DNA from: an uncultured Mollicutes bacterium
GTDB taxonomy: Bacteria; Bacillota_I; Bacilli_A; RFN20; CAG-826
DNA length: 44,319 nt
NCBI GenBank assembly: GCA_900549975.1
Contig: URQK01000003.1
Span: 1-44,319 of the forward strand
Direction of reading: 5' to 3'
Shown here: in pieces, positions 31,344-40,531 of the stretch
How positions within the stretch are numbered: position 1 is the stretch's first letter
How the letters are laid out: each line of letters opens with the position of its first letter
The notes under the pieces: generated by a model
Databases searched by the model: none
What the model was told of the DNA's origin: nothing
What the model saw: only the letters and a program-made list of their open reading frames with translations
Translations under genes and position numbers: made by a program

Positions 31344-33442
31344 TATTTTCTTCTCCTTTTATTTTTCTTGTTTTCTATTTTGCGTCTTGCGTATCTTCCT
31401 ACAAAACGTTTTTCACTTTTTATTTCTAAAGAAATTTCTCCCGCATCTTTATTTGTATCAATAACTGTGACTTCAACTGTGTCTCCTAAAGAATAGCGTT
31501 TTCCTTTTCTTCTTCCAGCAGCATTAAAACAATTGTCATCAACAAAATAATAATCGTTCATTGTCTCAAATGCAACCTTTCCTGAAACCCCATTATCTAA
31601 TTCGACAAAAAGTCCAGAATTGTTCATGCCAGTAATATAGCCTTTAAAATCTACACCAATAAATTGACGCATATATTCAGCACATTTCATATCCGTAGAT
31701 TCCCGCTCTACCGCAATCGCACGGCGCTCTTTCATAGAAGTATTTTCTGCAATATAATTAAGTTCTTCCATTTTTTCATAAGCATTTTGAATATTACCTT
31801 CAAATAAATATTTATGTAAATAACGATGAACAATTAAATCTGGATATCTTCTAATTGGAGAAGTAAAGTGTGTATAACATTTACTTGCTAAACCAAAGTG
31901 TCCTTTATTGTTCGTGGCATATCTTGCTTTAGCTAAACTTCTTAATAATACTTGTCCTAAAATAGTATATTTATCCGAATATTTAGCATCATCAAGCAAT
32001 CTTTGCATATCTTTAGGTTTTACACTAACTGCATCAAAATGAGGCTTAAATCCTAATCTAGATGCAAAAGCAATAAGTGTATCCATACGTTTAGCAGGTG
32101 GATTTTCATGAATTCGATAAATAAATGGTAAATTCATACGGAAGATTGTTTCTGCAACTTGTTCATTAGCAAGTATCATAAAGTCTTCAATTAGTTTTTC
32201 TCCTGCTTTTTGAACTTTCTTTGTTAAATCAATTGCTTCTCCATCCTTATTCACAATTACTTTTAATTCGGGAATGGCTAAATCTAATTCTCCACGTTCG
32301 ACTTTAATTTTACGTAATAATAATGCTATTTCGTTAAGTAATTGAATTTGCTTTTCTAATTTTGTTGAAGAAAGTCCTTTATCAATTACTTCATTTACAT
32401 AAGTATATGTTAACCTTTCACTAGATCTAATCACACTTGGTTTTATTTCCGAGCTAAGAACATTACCATTTTTATCTAATTTAATTAAACACGATATTGT
32501 TAATCGATCAACATGCGGATTAAGGGAACAAATACCATTAGAAAGCATAAATGGTAACATCGGCACGACACGATCAGCCACATAAATGGATGTGCCACGA
32601 TTAAGTGCTTCTTTATCTAATTCACTATATTCTTTAACATAATTAGAAACATCAGCAATATGAACGCCTACTAAATAGCCATAATCTTCTTTTGAAGCAC
32701 TAACAGCGTCATCTAAGTCTTTAGCATCTTCACCATCAATGGTAACAATAAATTCATTACGCAAATCTAGACGATTAACTAAATCACTTTCTTTAACTTC
32801 TAACGGAACTCTAGTTAATTCTTCATTAACTTCATCACTAAATTCAACTGGACAATCATGTTCTAATAAAATGCGAGTTATATCCACTCCTGGAGCATTT
32901 TTATCTCCTAATTTAGAAATAACGCTAACAATAATAGAATCTTTTTCAATTTCTTCAATTTTACATTTTACAATTGCTTCATTATAGCCTTCATAGTTAT
33001 TAATAATAAACTTAGTTCCGTCTGTGGCAATGCCATTAACAAGTAAATATGATGTACCAAAACTTTTATGAACCTCACCCACAACATATTGACGTTCTCT
33101 TTTAATTACTTTAACGACTTCAAACATTACTTCATAACGTAAATAAACCACATCATCAAGTAAAGCATTATGAAGATATTTTTCTTCAATAATAACATCT
33201 TCATCCGTATCAGAAATATTAGCAAATGCATAGTGATGTTTAACACTAACTATTGTTGCTTTAATAAGTCCTAAATTATATGGAGTAAGATATGTATTAT
33301 CTTCTTCAATAATATCTCCTTCCACTACTAAATTATTGATTATGTTCATTAATTCATTTTTCTTACCATCATAAATTGAACATATATCTCCCATCTTACA
33401 ATAAGGATTATCCTTAATATAATTTATAATTTTTTCGTGCAT
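31343..33442 (-). CDS. rnr: Ribonuclease R
   Basis: About 699 residues from ATG 33442 (AAAGGA 9 nt upstream; an in-frame GTG 9 bp earlier lies against the ribosome site). A processive 3'-5' exoribonuclease. An N-terminal winged-helix and two cold-shock domains precede the RNB domain, which has IDGEDAKDLDDAVS with the catalytic Asp cluster near 235-240, and RIHENPPAKRM. The C-terminal S1 domain (FKGYITGMNNSGLFVEL) ends in a basic tail, KNKKRRRK. It follows secG, as in Bacillus; smpB, which often comes next, is not in this window. Confidence 0.95.
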   Translation of the reverse strand: MHEKIINYIKDNPYCKMGDICSIYDGKKNELMNIINNLVVEGDIIEEDNTYLTPYNLGLIKATIVSVKHHYAFANISDTDEDVIIEEKYLHNALLDDVVYLRYEVMFEVVKVIKRERQYVVGEVHKSFGTSYLLVNGIATDGTKFIINNYEGYNEAIVKCKIEEIEKDSIIVSVISKLGDKNAPGVDITRILLEHDCPVEFSDEVNEELTRVPLEVKESDLVNRLDLRNEFIVTIDGEDAKDLDDAVSASKEDYGYLVGVHIADVSNYVKEYSELDKEALNRGTSIYVADRVVPMLPFMLSNGICSLNPHVDRLTISCLIKLDKNGNVLSSEIKPSVIRSSERLTYTYVNEVIDKGLSSTKLEKQIQLLNEIALLLRKIKVERGELDLAIPELKVIVNKDGEAIDLTKKVQKAGEKLIEDFMILANEQVAETIFRMNLPFIYRIHENPPAKRMDTLIAFASRLGFKPHFDAVSVKPKDMQRLLDDAKYSDKYTILGQVLLRSLAKARYATNNKGHFGLASKCYTHFTSPIRRYPDLIVHRYLHKYLFEGNIQNAYEKMEELNYIAENTSMKERRAIAVERESTDMKCAEYMRQFIGVDFKGYITGMNNSGLFVELDNGVSGKVAFETMNDYYFVDDNCFNAAGRRKGKRYSLGDTVEVTVIDTNKDAGEISLEIKSEKRFVGRYARRKIENKKNKRRRK

Positions 33443-33465
33443 TTTAATCACATCCTTTCGAGCAA

Positions 33466-33493
33466 TAAAAAAGGGCAGTTAAAACTACCCTTT
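33466..33493 (-). terminator. Terminator between secG and rnr
   Basis: On the minus strand AAAGGGTAGTT pairs with AACTGCCCTTT (one U-G pair), then T6. It may let the abundant secG transcript end while some transcription continues into rnr. Confidence 0.8.
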
Positions 33494-33508
33494 CAAAACA
33501 TCAATTTT

Positions 33509-33760
33509 CTAGATAACGTAATCAACGATTACTGCTAAAAAGAAGAATAAAACTGCAAAAGCAAAAGTAAGAATTGAAACAACTTTTTCTGATCCTCTTT
33601 CTTTTTGCTTAGCAAAAATGTTTAATCCTCCACCTGTGATAGCACCAGATGCACCATCTGATTTACCACCTTGAAGTAATGAAAGTATAATTAATATAAC
33701 GGCGACAATTAAGAATACAATGTCAAGCCAATGCATACCATTTGAATCTGCTAAAAACAT
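33509..33760 (-). CDS. secG: Preprotein translocase subunit SecG
   Basis: 83 residues with two membrane helices. WLDIVFLIVAVILIILSLLQ is the first helix, followed by the diagnostic Gly/Ser loop (GGKSDGASGAITGGG, family LQ-x-GKG-G-x2-G..GG), and the second helix ends the protein. SecG assists the SecYE channel during SecA-driven export. AGGAGG lies 8 nt before the ATG. The order secG-rnr is conserved in Firmicutes. The N-terminus is about 8 residues longer than the Bacillus protein. Confidence 0.93.
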   Translation of the reverse strand: MFLADSNGMHWLDIVFLIVAVILIILSLLQGGKSDGASGAITGGGLNIFAKQKERGSEKVVSILTFAFAVLFFFLAVIVDYVI

Positions 33761-33929
33761 ATGTCTACCTCCTAAACTATTGTTTGCTTATATATATTAC
33801 AACATTTTACTACGTAAAAAAACACTTTTTTGATATTATTTTTGGATTTTGTTAAATTTATGTTTATAAATGCTTATTTTTTATGAGTATTGTTAACATT
33901 TTTGTACACACATAAATAAAATTAAAGCA

Positions 33930-35111
33930 CTAGTGATCTATTTTAATAACTGCAATAAATCGTTTATCTTCTTGTTTAATTGCTTCTTTTATTTTTGAAA
34001 CATATTCTTTTTCATATTTTACATATTCATAAGGAATAACCAAATCAAAAATTACATTAATACGATTTTCTCCATTAGTAATTCTTAAGTCATGAAAGCT
34101 TAATTTATCATTCATTTCCGTGATTGTTTTATGGACAATATCCCTTAAATCATTAACAATAGGATCATCAATACTAATTGGATCCATATGTAAAACAAGC
34201 GGAATTTGTAACTCTTTCATTGCTCTAACTTCTAATTCATCAATCATTTCGTGAGCGGCTACAATATTATCTTTATCAGATACTTCAACATGTGCGGAAG
34301 CCATCATTCTTCCTGGACCATAATCATGAATTATTAAATCATGGGTGCCATAAACGCCTTTCCCTGAGCAAATTAGTTTATCTAATTTATCAACAATTTC
34401 AGGATCAGCGGGTTTTCCTAATAAATCACTAATAGTTTCAATAGTAATTTTTAATCCATTAATAGCAATAATTAAACCAACAATAATAGATAAAACACTA
34501 TCTAAAGGAAATGTTTTTAACCACAAAGCGCCAATTATTGTAGTAACAATTATAACCAAAGAAGTAATAACATCAGAAATGCTATCAATCGCCGCGGCTT
34601 TTAACACAGGTGAATTTATTTTCTTACTTAAATACATATTGTAAGAAAACATCCATACCTTTATCAAAACCGAGGCAAATAAAATACCTATCAAAATCCA
34701 GTCTAAATTATAATTAACGGTTTCTTCTCCTTTAAAAACTTTTATTAAAGTAGTTGTGGAAGTCATAACAATTTGTAAACCCATAAAAATAATTAAAAAC
34801 GAAACTATTAATGAGGCAATATATTCTAATCTGCCATGACCAAAAGGATGATCTTTGTCTGGCTTTTTGCTTGATAGTTTTGCACTTATTGTACTTACTA
34901 AATTAGATCCCATATCGGATAAGTTATTAAAAGCATCAGAAACAATAGAACTTGACATAACTATCGTTCCAATTATAATTTTTATAACAAATAAAATAAT
35001 ATTACAAATTATTCCTAATACCCCGCCTAATACTCCATACTTTTCTCGTACTTTAGGATCATTAGTATTTTCATAATTTTTAATACATTTTCGCACTAAA
35101 AGTTTAATCAT
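33930..35111 (-). CDS. Cation diffusion facilitator (CDF) metal exporter
   Basis: 393 residues, longer than the 300-residue minimum because of an extended cytoplasmic domain. Six membrane helices; metal site A is visible as SDAFNNLSDMGSN (Asp in helix 2) and AAAIDSISDVITS (helix 5, H/D-x3-D type). The loop motif HPFGHGRLEYIA is typical of CDF. The C-terminal cytoplasmic domain includes HDLIIHDYGPGRMMASAHVE and HMDPI. It exports Zn2+, Mn2+ or Fe2+ by proton exchange; Asn and Asp rather than His-Asp in site A leans towards Mn or Fe but is not conclusive. AGGTGAG serves as ribosome site. Confidence 0.93.
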   Translation of the reverse strand: MIKLLVRKCIKNYENTNDPKVREKYGVLGGVLGIICNIILFVIKIIIGTIVMSSSIVSDAFNNLSDMGSNLVSTISAKLSSKKPDKDHPFGHGRLEYIASLIVSFLIIFMGLQIVMTSTTTLIKVFKGEETVNYNLDWILIGILFASVLIKVWMFSYNMYLSKKINSPVLKAAAIDSISDVITSLVIIVTTIIGALWLKTFPLDSVLSIIVGLIIAINGLKITIETISDLLGKPADPEIVDKLDKLICSGKGVYGTHDLIIHDYGPGRMMASAHVEVSDKDNIVAAHEMIDELEVRAMKELQIPLVLHMDPISIDDPIVNDLRDIVHKTITEMNDKLSFHDLRITNGENRINVIFDLVIPYEYVKYEKEYVSKIKEAIKQEDKRFIAVIKIDH

Positions 35112-35125
35112 TGTTTCTCACCTAC

Positions 35126-37099
35126 TTATAATTCCGCTTTTAACTCTAAAACAATATCACGAATTTCAGCCGCTTTTTCAAAATCAAGGTTTTTCGCCGC
35201 TTCACGCATTTGTTTTTCTAAGTCACGTATTTCCATCTCAAGTTGTTTTTTAGATTTCTTGCCTTTGCTTGCTAATGCATTAATATTCTCAACATCTTGA
35301 TTTTTAATAGGCATATGTATTTCTTTTTTGATGGTGGTTGGAATAATACCATTTTCTTCGTTATAAGCATTTTGAATTGTTCTTCTTCGATTTGTTTCGT
35401 CAATTGCGTAACGCATCGAATCTGTAATCTTATCCGCATACATTATAACCAGCCCATTTGCGTTTCTTGCCGCTCGACCAATAACTTGAATTAATGAGCG
35501 ATTAGAACGTAAGAATCCTTCTTTATCAGCATCTAAAATCGCAACTAAAGATACTTCTGGAATATCTAATCCTTCTCTTAATAAGTTAATACCCACTAAA
35601 ACATCATATTTGCCTTTACGAAGTTCATAAATGATTTGTGTTCTTTCTAATGTTTTAGTTTCATTATGAAGATAAGCAACTTTTAAATCACAATTTTTTA
35701 AGTAAGCTGTTAAATCTTCCGCCATTTTGATTGTTAAAGTAACAATCATTACTTTTTCTTTATTTTCAATACGCTTTCTAATTTCATCTACTAAATCATC
35801 AATTTGTCCTCTTGTTGGACGTACTTCAATACGTGGATCTAATAAACCTGTTGGACGAATTACTTGTTCAATAACTTCATGATTTACACGATTAAGTTCA
35901 TAATCACCAGGTGTTGCCGAATCACATATTACTTGTGGCATTAATGCTTCGAATTCTTCAAATTTAAGCGGTCTATTATCTAACGCTGATGGTAAACGGA
36001 AACCATATTCCACTAGCGTTTCTTTACGTGACCTATCACCATTATACATACCTCTAATTTGCGGGAGTGTAACGTGCGATTCATCCACTACTAGTAAGAA
36101 ATCTTTGGGAAAATAATCTAATAATGTAAAAGGTCTTTCTCCTGGTTTTCTTCCATCAATGTGACGAGAATAGTTTTCAATACCTGGACATATACCGAAT
36201 TCCATTAGTGATTCCATATCTTGTCTTGTACGCATTTCAATACGTTGTGCCTCAAGTAATTTGTTGTTATCTTGGAAGTATTTAATGCGGTCAATCATTT
36301 CATCGGCAATATGAGGAAGAGCTTCATTAATTCTTCTACGACTTGATGCATGCCCATAGGCTGGAAAAATAGGATATGTGGAATAAGTGTGCATAACTTC
36401 TCCAGTAAGTGTTTCTACTTTCGAAATTGCTTCAATTTCATCATCAAACATATCAATTTTAATATAAAATGAGTCATTAGAGGCTGGTGCAATATTTATA
36501 ATATCACCCTTTACTTGGAATGATCCTGGCACTAATTCATAATTATTTCTTTTATATTGCCCTTCTATTAATGACTTAAATAATTTATTACGATCAATCA
36601 CATCGCCAACGCGTAAACTAAAAGAAAGGTTACGATATTCATCTGGATCAGTTAAGCCATAAATAGAGGCTACAGAGGCCACAACAATCGTATCACTTCT
36701 TTCTAACACGGAGTTAATTGCGGATGTTCTTAACATTTCGATTTCTTCGTTCATTACCGCATTTTTATCAATATAAGTATCAGATTTAGGAATATAAGCT
36801 TCTGGTTGATAAAAATCAAAGTTTGATACAAAGTATTCCACACGATTATGTGGAAATAATTCTTTAAATTCTGCGTATAGTTGTCCCGCTAAAGTCTTGT
36901 TATGGACTAAAACAAGCGTTGGTTTATTAGTTTTAGCAATAACATTAGAAATTGTAAAAGTTTTTCCAGTTCCGGTAGCGCCTAATAAAACTTGCATTTT
37001 TTTTCCATCTTTTATACCATTAACTAATTTTTCAATTGCCTGTGGTTGATCTCCCGTTGGTGAATATTTTGATATTAATTCAAATTTACGGTATTCCAT
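35126..37099 (-). CDS. uvrB: Excinuclease ABC subunit B
   Basis: About 657 residues from ATG 37099, chosen because GGAG lies 9 nt upstream and homologues begin FELISKYSPTGDQPQAI; an in-frame start 39 bp earlier would overlap ctpA. Damage-verification helicase of nucleotide excision repair. Walker A GATGTGKTF, beta-hairpin region YYQPEAY-like FDFYQPEAYIP, helicase motif VDESHVTLPQI, and motif VI QVIGRAARN. The C-terminal UvrC-binding coiled coil is KQLEMEIRDLEKQMREAAK. uvrA and uvrC are not in view. It begins just after the ctpA stop (TAAAATG), so the two are coupled. An identically placed gene order is common in low-GC Firmicutes. Confidence 0.96.
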   Translation of the reverse strand: MEYRKFELISKYSPTGDQPQAIEKLVNGIKDGKKMQVLLGATGTGKTFTISNVIAKTNKPTLVLVHNKTLAGQLYAEFKELFPHNRVEYFVSNFDFYQPEAYIPKSDTYIDKNAVMNEEIEMLRTSAINSVLERSDTIVVASVASIYGLTDPDEYRNLSFSLRVGDVIDRNKLFKSLIEGQYKRNNYELVPGSFQVKGDIINIAPASNDSFYIKIDMFDDEIEAISKVETLTGEVMHTYSTYPIFPAYGHASSRRRINEALPHIADEMIDRIKYFQDNNKLLEAQRIEMRTRQDMESLMEFGICPGIENYSRHIDGRKPGERPFTLLDYFPKDFLLVVDESHVTLPQIRGMYNGDRSRKETLVEYGFRLPSALDNRPLKFEEFEALMPQVICDSATPGDYELNRVNHEVIEQVIRPTGLLDPRIEVRPTRGQIDDLVDEIRKRIENKEKVMIVTLTIKMAEDLTAYLKNCDLKVAYLHNETKTLERTQIIYELRKGKYDVLVGINLLREGLDIPEVSLVAILDADKEGFLRSNRSLIQVIGRAARNANGLVIMYADKITDSMRYAIDETNRRRTIQNAYNEENGIIPTTIKKEIHMPIKNQDVENINALASKGKKSKKQLEMEIRDLEKQMREAAKNLDFEKAAEIRDIVLELKAEL

Positions 37100-37100
37100 T

Positions 37101-38483
37101 TTATTTCTCCAAAGCTTGTTTATAAGCTTTTTGCTCATTATTTACATAAACATCATAAGCCATTTGTTGAAGTAATCTTCCAATATGATAGGTAAATTCT
37201 TGTTCGCTTAATCCTTGGCTACTTAAAAAAGCATTTAATGCTTCATTATAATCAGTGTAGCTAGTATTTAAAACACAATTAATTTGTTCAATAATTTTTT
37301 CTTTCACATCTTTAGTTACAAATCCTGTCTCACCATAATAAGCATACATATTTTTATAGTTTCCATTCGCAACTGTCGGTTCTATTCCTTTTCCATGAAT
37401 CGAATAACCATTTGGGGAATAAGTTTCCGCAAAAGTATATCTTAGAACTGAACCATCCTTATTTGTTTTAACATTTTGCATAATGCCTTTACCATATGAT
37501 GTAGAGCCCAAAACATCAACTTGTGATTCTGGTAAATTATCTTTTAAAGCTAAAATAAATAATTCTGATGCCGAAGCTGTTCCTTCGTTTTGAATTAAAT
37601 TGATTTTTTTGATGTTATCATAAATAGGATTAACATTATTTTTATATGTTCTTTTTTGTCCATTTGCTAATTTAATACTCATAATTGTACTATTTTTAGG
37701 TATAAATAAACTTGATAAGTTTATAGCTAAGTCAACATAACCTCCGCCATTATTTCTTAAATCTATTGATAAACGATCAATGGTGCCATATTTTTCTAAT
37801 ACTTTATCTAAATCTTCTTTTACATCACTCACTAAATAACGATCTAAAAAATTATTAATTTTCATATCAACAACAACTTCTTCTTTACTATTTTTAAACA
37901 CATTGTATTGTGTGGCATATTGTGTATAGTTTGCTTTTGTAATAACAATTTTACCTTTAGATTCTATTTCTAATGATATTGTATCATCGTCATTGCTAGT
38001 AATTAGAGTCGTACTTTCTCCAATACTTAAATCTTTAAATTTTACTAATTCATTGGTACTACTATCATACACTCCTACAATAACATCACCAACTTCTAGT
38101 CCAGCATCTTTAGCAGGGCACTTATCATAAACCATACTAATAATACGATTCCCGCCATAATAAGTGTGTGCAAATCCTGCTCCTCTAGTTACAATTCCTA
38201 ATCCTTGTTCTTCAATAGAACTTGTATAAAAAGTGTATGGGTCTTTATTAGAATTAAGTCCAGCAATCGCTAAATCACTTAAATATTCATCTAAATTATC
38301 ATAATCAGATTTATATAGCCATTCATCTTTCATGGTATAAAACATATTCACTATTTTTTGAATATATGGATTATCATATTTAGCATAAGAAATTTTAACA
38401 CAAACTCCGCCTAAAATGGTTCCAACTAATAATGCACCGCAAACCATTAAAGTGCTGTTCATTTTTTTATTTTTCGGATTCAT
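37101..38483 (-). CDS. S41-family carboxy-terminal processing protease
   Basis: 460 residues. An uncleaved signal anchor is at residues 9-28, so the enzyme faces the outside. A PDZ domain lies at about 90-180 (IVTRGAGFAHTY, CPAKDAGLEVGDVIVGV). The protease domain contains LRNNGGGYVDLA near 242 and the catalytic dyad: Ser304 in NEGTASASELF and Lys332 in SYGKGIMQ. The C-terminus (about 390-460) is a peptidoglycan-binding-like helical region. CtpA/CtpB enzymes trim exported proteins; the target is unknown. AGGAG lies upstream, and the start overlaps the yitT-like gene by 17 bp. Confidence 0.92.
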   Translation of the reverse strand: MNPKNKKMNSTLMVCGALLVGTILGGVCVKISYAKYDNPYIQKIVNMFYTMKDEWLYKSDYDNLDEYLSDLAIAGLNSNKDPYTFYTSSIEEQGLGIVTRGAGFAHTYYGGNRIISMVYDKCPAKDAGLEVGDVIVGVYDSSTNELVKFKDLSIGESTTLITSNDDDTISLEIESKGKIVITKANYTQYATQYNVFKNSKEEVVVDMKINNFLDRYLVSDVKEDLDKVLEKYGTIDRLSIDLRNNGGGYVDLAINLSSLFIPKNSTIMSIKLANGQKRTYKNNVNPIYDNIKKINLIQNEGTASASELFILALKDNLPESQVDVLGSTSYGKGIMQNVKTNKDGSVLRYTFAETYSPNGYSIHGKGIEPTVANGNYKNMYAYYGETGFVTKDVKEKIIEQINCVLNTSYTDYNEALNAFLSSQGLSEQEFTYHIGRLLQQMAYDVYVNNEQKAYKQALEK

Positions 38484-39426
38484 TATTACTATCTCCTCTT
38501 ACTTGTTTCTTTTTAGGTAAATTTTGAAAGCCTTCACCATTTACTTCTCTAGCGCTACTAACGATAACAAAAGCGCTTTGATCAATTTCTGATATTTTAT
38601 CTAATAATAAAGCATATTGATTTCGAGAAATTGCCGCTTGAATCATACGATAATCTTCAAATTTATAACCGCCTTGGACATTTACAATCGTAGATCCACG
38701 TTCAAGATTTATAATAATAAAATCATTAATTTCTTTCCATTCTTTTGAAATTATATCAATTACATAGCAATTATTCTTTCTAGTAAATACAAATTCTAAT
38801 GATGCTGAGCAGCAAAAAGATGACAATACGCATATTAAGAAATAAACAAAATCTGGTTTAATAAAAATAAATCCAAGCAAAACTATCGTTCCATCAATTA
38901 TAAACACTAAAATAGAAACTTTTATTCTAGTAATTTTAGAAATCAAAATAGCAAACACATCAACTCCACCTGTTGATCCTCCTGCTGCCATACATATTCC
39001 AATACCTATTCCGCTTATAACACCGCCAAAAAGTCCTGCCAATAACAAATTCAAATCATTCATTTCGTTAAATTGAAGGAAGGGTAATAAGTTATTGCTC
39101 ATAAGTGCACTTATTGCTGGATAAAGTAAAGTATAAAATCCCGCTGATAAAAGTGTTTGAGCAGCAAATGTTTTGCCAATGAAAATTGATCCAACTAAAA
39201 AGCACAATATATTCAAAACAACAACTGTAATACTGACAGTGTATTGAGATGGAAAAAACTTATTAATAATATTACCAATAGATGCTAATCCACCGGTAAC
39301 TAATGAACATTGTTCGATAAATAAAACTTGCCCTATAGCTAGAATCAATGTTCCCATAATAATTTGCAAGGAATTGCGTACTAGAGACATTTTTTCTTTT
39401 TTTGTCATTAATGCTAGTTTTTTCAT
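38467..39426 (-). CDS. YitT family membrane protein (DUF2179)
   Basis: 319 residues. Five or six membrane helices: IIMGTLILAIGQVLFIEQ near 20 and further segments to about 200, with the conserved VTGGLASIGNII and AAGGSTGGVDVFA motifs of the family. The C-terminal DUF2179 domain is soluble (TRKNNCYVIDIIS, GGYKFEDYRMIQAAI). Function unknown; cells usually have several paralogues. The N-terminal 15 residues are basic. Its ATG overlaps the prfB stop (ATGA), so it is translationally coupled to RF2; the C-terminus overlaps the protease start. Confidence 0.92.
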   Translation of the reverse strand: MKKLALMTKKEKMSLVRNSLQIIMGTLILAIGQVLFIEQCSLVTGGLASIGNIINKFFPSQYTVSITVVVLNILCFLVGSIFIGKTFAAQTLLSAGFYTLLYPAISALMSNNLLPFLQFNEMNDLNLLLAGLFGGVISGIGIGICMAAGGSTGGVDVFAILISKITRIKVSILVFIIDGTIVLLGFIFIKPDFVYFLICVLSSFCCSASLEFVFTRKNNCYVIDIISKEWKEINDFIIINLERGSTIVNVQGGYKFEDYRMIQAAISRNQYALLLDKISEIDQSAFVIVSSAREVNGEGFQNLPKKKQVRGDSNNESEK

Positions 39427-40530
39427 TGTTTTTTTGCCTCCATTTCTAGATAAGCTTCGATAAATCCATCGATTTGCCCATCCATAACTTTGCTCACATC
39501 TCCCTCTTGATAGTTTGTTCTTAAGTCTTTAACCATTGTATAAGGGCAAAATACATAAGAACGAATTTGTGAACCCCACTCAATATTTTTTTGCTCTCCG
39601 CGAAGTTTATTTAATTCTTTTTGTTTTTCTTGTAATTGTAATTGATAAAGTTTTGCTCTTAACATATTCATAGCCATTTCCTTATTTGATAACTGCGAGC
39701 GATCAACTTGGCAAGACACAATTATTCCCGTTGGAATATGAGTAATACGTACCGCGGATTCGGTTTTGTTAACATTTTGTCCACCTGCACCTTGTGAACG
39801 ATAAGTATCTATTTTTAAATCTTTATCAAGTATTTCAACATCATTGTTATCCGTAATTTCTGGCATAACCTCCACAGAAGCAAATGAAGTATGACGACGC
39901 CCAGAAGCATCAAACGGTGATATTCTTACTAAACGATGAACTCCACTTTCACCTTTTAATAAACCATAAGCATTCTTTCCTTTTATCATTAAAGAAGCTG
40001 ATTTTAATCCTGCTTCTTCACCCGGTTGATAATCAAGGACTTGCATTTTGAAATGTTTTTGTTCTGCCCACCTAATATACATACGATAAAGCATTTCTGC
40101 CCAATCTTGACTTTCCGTTCCGCCCGCTCCGGGATGAAAATCTAAAATAGCGTTATTTCCGTCAAATTCACCAGAAAAAAGCACCATCATATTTAGATTG
40201 TGCATTTTCTTCTTTAAGTTTTCAAATTCTATATTAGTTTCGTTAAGTAACGATTCGTCCATTTCACATAATTCAATTAAATCTTTTACACCATTAATTG
40301 AATTAGAAATGTCATTATAAAAATCAACCTTTTCTTTGCATTCACTTAATTCTTGCATTATTCCTGATGCGTGTTTTTGGTCATCCCAAAACCCGTCAAT
40401 AGTCATTTGATTTTCAATATCTTGTACTTTTTTTAAAAGGGTATTAATGTCAAAGAGAGTCACCCAACTTATTAAATTGTTGGGTGACTTTTTGTAAGTC
40501 ATTTTTCAATGCTATTAAGTCTAGCATCAT
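39423..40530 (-). CDS. prfB: Peptide chain release factor 2, with programmed +1 frameshift
   Basis: RF2 ends translation at UGA and UAA. The gene starts at ATG 40530, whose AAGGAG lies in the end of secA. A 26-codon leader frame (Met-Met-Leu-Asp ... Gly-Asp-Ser-Leu) reaches the classic shift site CTT TGA C; ribosomes slip past the T at 40452 into the main frame, so the product joins 40530-40453 to 40451-39423, about 368 residues. Anticodon-like SPF is in ISPFDASGRRHTSF; the peptidyl-transfer GGQ is in SQGAGGQNVNK. When RF2 is scarce the UGA is not recognised and shifting increases, giving autoregulation. A perfect 11-bp hairpin abuts the site. Its presence proves UGA is a stop here. Confidence 0.96.
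40449..40455 (-). promoter_or_regulatory. RF2 programmed +1 frameshift site CTTTGAC
   Basis: On the minus strand CTT (40455-40453) is followed by TGA (40452-40450) and C. This is the conserved RF2 slippery heptamer. Upstream, GGGTG ends 5 nt before CTT and may serve as the internal Shine-Dalgarno-like stimulator, though it is weaker and 2 nt further away than the E. coli AGGGGG. Confidence 0.95.
40458..40489 (-). promoter_or_regulatory. Perfect 11-bp hairpin just upstream of the prfB frameshift site
   Basis: On the prfB mRNA, AGTCACCCAAC (40489-40479) is perfectly complementary to GTTGGGTGACT (40468-40458), with a 10-nt loop. The stem ends 2 nt before the slippery CTT and buries the GGGTG stimulator. 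Such a structure is not part of the textbook RF2 site. Confidence 0.7.
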
Positions 40531-40531
40531 T

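Noticed and set aside
40458..40489. prfB hairpin read as a plus-strand terminator (stem followed by TTTTT on the plus strand)
   Set aside because: No plus-strand gene lies upstream of it; the hairpin sits inside the minus-strand prfB leader, so a role there is more likely, although chance is not excluded.
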